Source of the DNA: Trichobilharzia szidati
Lineage: Eukaryota; Platyhelminthes; Trematoda; Strigeidida; Schistosomatidae
Assembly (NCBI GenBank): GCA_944472155.2
Contig: OX235277.1
Location: 35,536,804 to 35,600,803, forward strand
Direction: 5' to 3'
Length of the DNA stretch: 64,000 nucleotides
Positions 58,761 to 64,000 of the stretch are shown piece after piece. The notes under the pieces were generated by a model. It saw nothing but the letters and a program-made list of their open reading frames with translations, had not been told where the DNA came from and searched no databases. A program made the position numbers and the translations under genes. Positions within the stretch are counted from its first letter, which is position 1; each line of letters starts with the position of its first letter.

Positions 58761-60760
58761 GCATTAATATATATGGCAAATTCTAACAGCATTCAAAGCT
58801 GGTCAGAAAGGCTGCTGATATTGCAAAAAGAAATAAAAAGATATGGTGTAGAAGTGCTAGAAATCTGTGAGAGCGGATCGAATGGAAGCAGACTCTTCAA
58901 ATGGTTAACTGCAGAGTCTATAACCTGCTCCAGTGACAACCGCGAACATACTGAGAGAATAGCTTTATGATGTCACCAACACCAAGGGAAAAACTAACGA
59001 AGTAGAACCAACCTTCTTCAGAATAATGATGGCAAAAGTCATGGCAAAAGGAAGGGAAGTGATAATTATCCAACTCTGTGCTCCTAAAACAATGCAGACG
59101 TATTGGAAAAAAGAAAGACTTTTACAGACACCACCAAACACCAATCGAAAAGACCCCAAGTGGCGCCATCAGAATTCCCAGTAGGTTATATGAATGTCAA
59201 AATGGAAGCAGTCGACGCTGGAAGAGAACTCATGATGATTCGAGAGGCTATCTGGGTAATGAATGAGAATTGTGACATCTTCACAGACTTCTGTGTGTTT
59301 AATGATTTAGTGAATACAGGTAGTGTGCACAAGCGCAAGGATATACACAAGGCAATGTGGATTTCACCTGATGGACACATCAAAATATGGATAGACATCA
59401 TCACAGTCTCAAGGAATTGGCGATACATCCTACTGGACGTAAAATAGTGAAATGCAGCAAATGTAAGCTCAGACGATTATCTAGTGCAAGAGGCATTCTA
59501 AGCAGCTGAAAAAAGGCCACAGTTCACATCTCAAACCCAGAAACTGAAGTTATCAGGCAAAAGCGATGGTCAGTATGCAACATCGACAAAGAAACCTGCA
59601 TGGAATAACTCTGGAACTCCCCGAAAGTAATGTCGAATGAAACCTGTATGGCCAACTTGTAACATAACGAGCGGCAAGACAAAGTGTGACCCTCTACATG
59701 CTTCTGAAAACCAATAAGAGGGAAGAAAGATAGTAAAACAAAAGATAAATCAGTGCAAAGATGGAAAATGGAAGGAGAAGCTAGTTTAAACCCACAACAC
59801 ACTGAACAAATATATGAAGAAGTGTGTGAAGAAAGACAATTCTATGGCACACTGGCAGCTAAAGAATAACAGGCCACAGGTAAAATAGACCCCAGAACAT
59901 TAAATGAGATAACTAGTTCGCTATTCGACGGGAGACTAACAAATGAAATCAAAGAAAAATAGTGAATGGAGAGGAGGAGGAGAACAAGAAATGAGCTCAC
60001 CAACTAAAGGGAGCCCTTAACCGGCCATCATCTCCTCCAGGAACACTACCAATAGCCACAGAACTGTCAGTGAACACCAATTCTCCAACAAAAGCATAAG
60101 TCTTGAAAACCATAAGGTTACTGAAAGCCAACCAGGAAGGCAGCAGAACCATGGAGAATTTCCCCGGAATCTCTGAAAACGGACCCAAAAAACTTAGCTG
60201 GTACTCTCCTGCCATTATCGCCGAAAGTTTGAAAGCATGGAAAGGTAACTACTGAATAGAAGAAGGGCTACCCTGTCGAACTACCAAAGAAGAGTGAGAT
60301 AAGCCACCGCACAAAGTGTTGCGTTATCCATTCTCTGTCTACCCGAAGCAAAATGTTAAATGGCTCTACCTTGAGAGACTAGAAAATACTCTGAATGCAA
60401 AAGTTCACCCAGAAACTCCTGAATTCAGGAAATGAAAGTCATATGTGGATCAAGATGCAAGATTACTCATCATCATCAAACAGAGCATAGAGTGGTAGTA
60501 GACTCTCTATCTCAACTTCCTCGACTTCGAGAAGCTTCTGACAGAGTTGACGGCAAAGTAATTAGGGAATTGCTTCAACACTGCAGAGTACCCCAATCCT
60601 TTGTCAACCACATTCAACATCTGTATGATTATGCCAATTTAGCAGAATATACAGCTTGAAAATTTCCCGCGTTCAACATAAAGAAGAAGATTTCGATTTT
60701 GAACACTAATATCAAGTCAGTCAGTGTTTCCATAAGCTTCAGAGACGTGATACCCACATC
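58760..60760 (+). mobile_element. Decayed RTE LINE with internal deletions
   Basis: The endonuclease start is at 58,773 (EIKRYGVEVLEICESGSNGS). The endonuclease middle is at 59,220-59,450 (DIFTDFCVFNDLVNTGSVHK, then DIHKAMWISPDGH). A reverse-transcriptase piece is at 60,510-60,650 (DRVDGKVIRELLQHCRVPQS) and a later piece at about 60,690 (LNTNIKSVSV). Large deletions and stops separate them, and the catalytic DD box is missing. Confidence 0.75.
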
Positions 60761-61029
60761 ACCAAAAGTATTTTCAACCTTTATGGCGAAGTTATACTTC
60801 AGGCACCGAAAATACCGACAGACGAATGACCCTGAAAGCACCAACCACATGATAAAGGCGATTTTTGCGTATAAAATACATATATTCGTGAAAATAATGA
60901 ATTAAAAGGCATGAAAATGTTACACAGGGTGCCTTTCTCTGAGGTATGACGAAAATATCTCTCAATTTTGGATTGGAGTATCAGTGGTGTGATTAAACCA
61001 CATTCTATGCGTGTAATTATCTAGCTTTT

Positions 61030-61212
61030 CTAAACCTAACAATAACCCTAATCTTTCTTTAACTAAGTTACTCCTAACGTAAAAATATCCCTAAGCTAAC
61101 CCTAATGTAATTCGAACCAAACCTAGTGTCAGCCTCATTGGATTAATCTAACCCTAACCTGTCCTTAGACTAAGCCTTATCTTAATCTTTCGCAAACCTA
61201 ACCTGAAACTTG
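61030..61212 (+). repeat. Degenerate telomere-like CCCTAA repeats
   Basis: Within about 180 bp there are four exact CCCTAA units and many one-off variants (CCTAAC, TCCTAAC, CTTAAC). Schistosome telomeres are TTAGGG repeats, so this looks like an old interstitial telomeric block. Alternatively it could be an unrelated CTAA-rich satellite. Confidence 0.45.
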
Positions 61213-61389
61213 ACAGATATCCCACTGTATAACATAACACTTCATTACAGTATTATTTACTAGGTTTCACTAACTTCGTCACTGAGGATTTAAAGGTCAT
61301 TGATGCGGCCGCGCTCCAGTGGTACTTACTGGTGCTTAAAGTTTAACTTGGCTATTTTTATCACTGTTTGACCTCGATTCCTCCTGAAA

Positions 61390-61740
61390 GTCAAATGGCT
61401 GACCAGAAAGGATAAGCCTCAAGGAGTTCTGGAAAGGAACTAACCAAGAACTCATTCCTCAACAAATATGGAGAAGACAACGGAGATGGATCGGAAACAA
61501 CTTTAGAAAACCACTGAGTGACATCATACGTTATTCAGAGCTTCAGGTGGGACCCGAATAGGAAACGACGAGTTAGACTTGAGTCCGAGGGTGATACGGG
61601 GTAAATTGTGTGCGGAGATGACGGGAGCTTTCAGGCAGTCATGGAGCCAGTTAAAGGGGACTGCAAAGAACAGGATGAACTCGAGATGTGTTATTCACTC
61701 GCATTCCAGTGGAATGATAATAATAATATAATAGTAATTC
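61390..61740 (+). mobile_element. RTE LINE 3' end fragment
   Basis: The plus strand matches the RTE C-terminal region at the nucleotide level (GGAACTAACCAAGAACTCAT, then GACAACGGAGATGGATCGGA and TGGAGCCAGTTAAAGGGGAC), ending in CATTCCAGTGGAATGATAAT and an AAT-rich tail. No open frame. Confidence 0.65.
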
Positions 61741-62049
61741 TTGGAAGGTGATTAGATCCTCCTTTTGATGAAGAAGCGAGGGTAGAAGAGTAACAGCGTA
61801 TTACGCATCAAACTGAAGACAAATGCAAGTAGAATATGTAATGTCCCAATTCACAGGTATACAATACGTTTTTATGTCCGAACTACACTTACAGGTGCAA
61901 CTCCCTGAGCTAACATAGCATATGAGTTGTGTTTCATATCTAGGACTCTGTCATGGCACAGAAAAGACTGTCAAAGAATAAATTCAAGAATCTAACACCG
62001 TGAACACACTAAAACATACTACTGAGGCGTTGAACACAAATAACTAGAG

Positions 62050-62200
62050 TGTGTCGTCTCAGTGGCTCAATGGTCAACAGGGATCACCTCATAATCTAAA
62101 GGTCCTCTCTTGGATTCCCCACGAGTTTACTACAGAACAGATCCAAATTAGCATGAAACAGCTGCTGATTACTTCCTGGTTTTATGTCAGTTGTTCGGTA
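62050..62200 (+). repeat. Hammerhead repeat family 2, heavily decayed
   Basis: A tRNA-like head remnant (CTCAGTGGCTCAATGGTCAA), a weak B-box region and a ribozyme-tail remnant (ATGAAACAGCTGCTGATTAC, TTCCTGGTTTTATGTCAG) are in the expected order. Just downstream (about 62,240-62,420) GAGGCTAGTTACCACACTGC resembles the RTE-derived SINE body. Confidence 0.55.
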
Positions 62201-62429
62201 TCAGAATGCTCTGCAACGACGCAGGTGGTCAGGCTCTGATTATCGGGCTACTCACTCTTATACCTTATCTAGTTTACTAGCCGGTAATAGGCCCAGAATA
62301 GAGGGGAGGTTAGGCATGAGGCTAGTTACCACACTGCGTAAAGAAAATCGATATCGCCCCTGCTGCAACTACTCAAAAGCTTAGAGACTTATGTTTTATT
62401 TAGAGTACAAAGTAATAAAAAACAGAGTT

Positions 62430-63280
62430 ATAATACATTATTCTTTACACTATCATGCATATTTAAACAATATTTAATCCACTAGTTACTTATACTCCTG
62501 TTCATATATATTATTTAAATAATTGTGTAACAGCCGAATTGATTATTGGCAAATTGATGTACAGATATGGCAGAATGCATACGCCTTGCATTGAAATCAC
62601 CACTTGCACATTTTCTCCTTAGTGTGCTTCTTCTCTCTTCCCTTAATGTTTTCTGTGTTGCTTCAAAAAGATCCTTCATTTCTCTACTTCTTAACTGAAT
62701 CTATCCTTCTGCTATTTAATGTTCTTGCAGAAGACATCACACACACACGCAATTTACTACTTACAAAATTTTGTCAGTAGTGGTCACCACACTTGTGCAA
62801 CATAACTATCTGCAGAAATGAAATTTCCCTATTACCTTCTTGTTGTCTGTACACACTTAAGATTGACATATAGTTTCTTGTCAGACAGAAGTCACTTCAA
62901 ACACACATGCATACACACGCAAGCCAGAACAATTTGAATCACACATTCATTCAGTAATTAGAAATTAACACAATCGACTAATGTCAAAACAAAGTGGTCA
63001 TTGTCAATTTGGGAAATATAACCTGACCATTCCAATTATATAGACAGTTCTGACAATGAATAATCAAAACATTGACTAGCTGACTGATTGATCAACTGAT
63101 CTGAGGATTGGTCACAGAGAATTTAGGGTATAAATAAATTATACTTCAGACTTCATAGTTTTATTGTTATTATTCATTCAGTAGGTAAGTGAATACTGAT
63201 TGTCTGTCTGATGCTTTTTTCATGAGAAACTGATTTTATGCGCATATTTCTTGTTTATAATCAGTTTATGTAGATTGTAT
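62430..63280. other. No gene recognised
   Basis: AT-rich sequence with a short (CA)n run near 62,740. No coding, RNA or repeat evidence. Confidence 0.35.
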
Positions 63281-63284
63281 TGTT

Positions 63285-64000
63285 TCGTTGTTGTTCTCTT
63301 GACCTCCAAGTGGAACAAAAAGAGGTCCGGTAGCACATCTCTATCTCCTCACCAGCTGGCTCCACGTTTTTGTTGATGCTTTCACCTCCATGACACATTA
63401 CCTACTTCATTTCACCCTTATCCAACGACCAACTCCTTGTTTCCCATTCGGGTCTCAGTCAAGGACCTGGTGCGTGACATACCTTCAGTGCATGTCTAAT
63501 TTGTGTTTATTTTCTTCTGATTATTTATTTTCCAATGGGTTCTTGGTTAGTTCGTTACTTGCCACAATTCCATGTTGCTTATCCTTTCTGAACAATGTGA
63601 AGTGAAGACAGCGGTTAATCGAATTCCTCAGCTCACTGAATATGCTTCCGGTAAAGTGTGTGTCAAGTCTTTGAATAATTAGTCCCTGATTGAAAATCCG
63701 AATCTGTTTGCCTATGCTGAGTGTGGCTGGCTTCGACATCTTCATCCGTACCACATGTAATAAGGACAATGCTGCACAGACAAGTGAAAGAGGTTAACCT
63801 GTCTTAAGTTTCTCCCTCTGATAACAATTAGTGCTTATTGTTGTCAGTTAGACATCTTCGTCAGCTCTGTCGTCTCTATATTGATTTGAAGTCCTGTCTT
63901 TGGTGCTTTTTCTGCCAACTTATTGGTTTTTTTTTCTGTAGATCTTTATTAGGGGACTTTTCCACATTACTTCAAAATCGATACTGTTAAAGGTCTCTTT
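63285..64000 (-). mobile_element. RTE LINE fragment running off the window
   Basis: On the minus strand the RTE 3' end (near GGACCTCTTTTTGTTCCACT at 63,330) is followed upstream by C-terminal sequence and the region before it. It resembles the same interval of the 37.2-kb copy (ACAATTAGTGCTTATTGTTG near 63,830). Frames are broken. It continues past position 64,000. Confidence 0.7.

Noticed and set aside
1..64000. CRISPR arrays, prokaryotic operons, riboswitches
   Set aside because: No regularly spaced direct repeats, no ribosome binding sites or long adjacent frames; the spliced genes and LINE/PLE content are eukaryotic.

Overview
The window is repeat-dense, AT-rich eukaryotic DNA. Its repeats point to a blood fluke (Schistosoma or a close trematode). 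They include tRNA-headed short repeats carrying hammerhead ribozymes of the Sm-alpha type, RTE-clade LINEs, Penelope-like elements (PLEs) with GIY-YIG endonucleases, a Boudicca-like Gypsy pol and a CR1-like LINE. No prokaryotic features, CRISPR arrays or operons are visible. The species assignment is inference from repeat content.

The host genes are four small secreted-protein genes in mirror-image order: A (minus, 11.5-14.2 kb), B (plus, 17.9-22.7 kb), B' (minus, 31.1-34.9 kb) and A' (plus, 44.25-47.1 kb). Each has three coding exons with introns in phase 1 and then phase 2. Exon 1 encodes a signal peptide, exon 2 a roughly 50-residue core with one Cys, and exon 3 a short Lys-rich tail with a second Cys. 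A, B and A' also show a TATA box 48-55 bp upstream of a conserved donor, which implies a very short non-coding first exon. B and B' lie in inverted arms of about 4.65 kb (18.74-23.40 and 30.31-34.95 kb), and their proteins differ at only two signal-peptide residues. The arm containing B' stops inside the 5'UTR intron, so B' did not inherit B's promoter. A and A' are more diverged (11 of 107 residues). I do not recognise the family by name.

Region by region: 0.84-3.33 kb is a decayed Gypsy pol (minus). 3.3-7.2 kb is mostly unexplained, with one doubtful secreted ORF. 7.2-10.25 kb is an almost complete RTE LINE (minus). 11-23.4 kb holds genes A and B with scattered hammerhead repeats and a PLE tail. 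The 23.4-30.3 kb spacer of the inverted duplication is almost all mobile DNA: PLE pieces in both orientations, a SINE and an RTE fragment, both insertions with clear target-site duplications. 30.3-34.95 kb is the B' arm. 36-44 kb holds RTE, PLE and hammerhead repeats, including a fold-back composite with two opposed hammerheads at 42.56-43.06 kb. 44.25-47.1 kb is gene A'. 47.2-64 kb is LINE, PLE and SINE debris. It includes a near-perfect palindrome with 605-bp arms (55.9-57.46 kb), a hammerhead in its loop, and a run of degenerate telomere-like repeats near 61.1 kb.

The most informative observations are the mirror-image gene cluster with one arm cut off from its promoter, three tRNA-headed repeat families each carrying a differently sequenced hammerhead ribozyme, and a SINE whose body is built from both ends of the resident RTE LINE.
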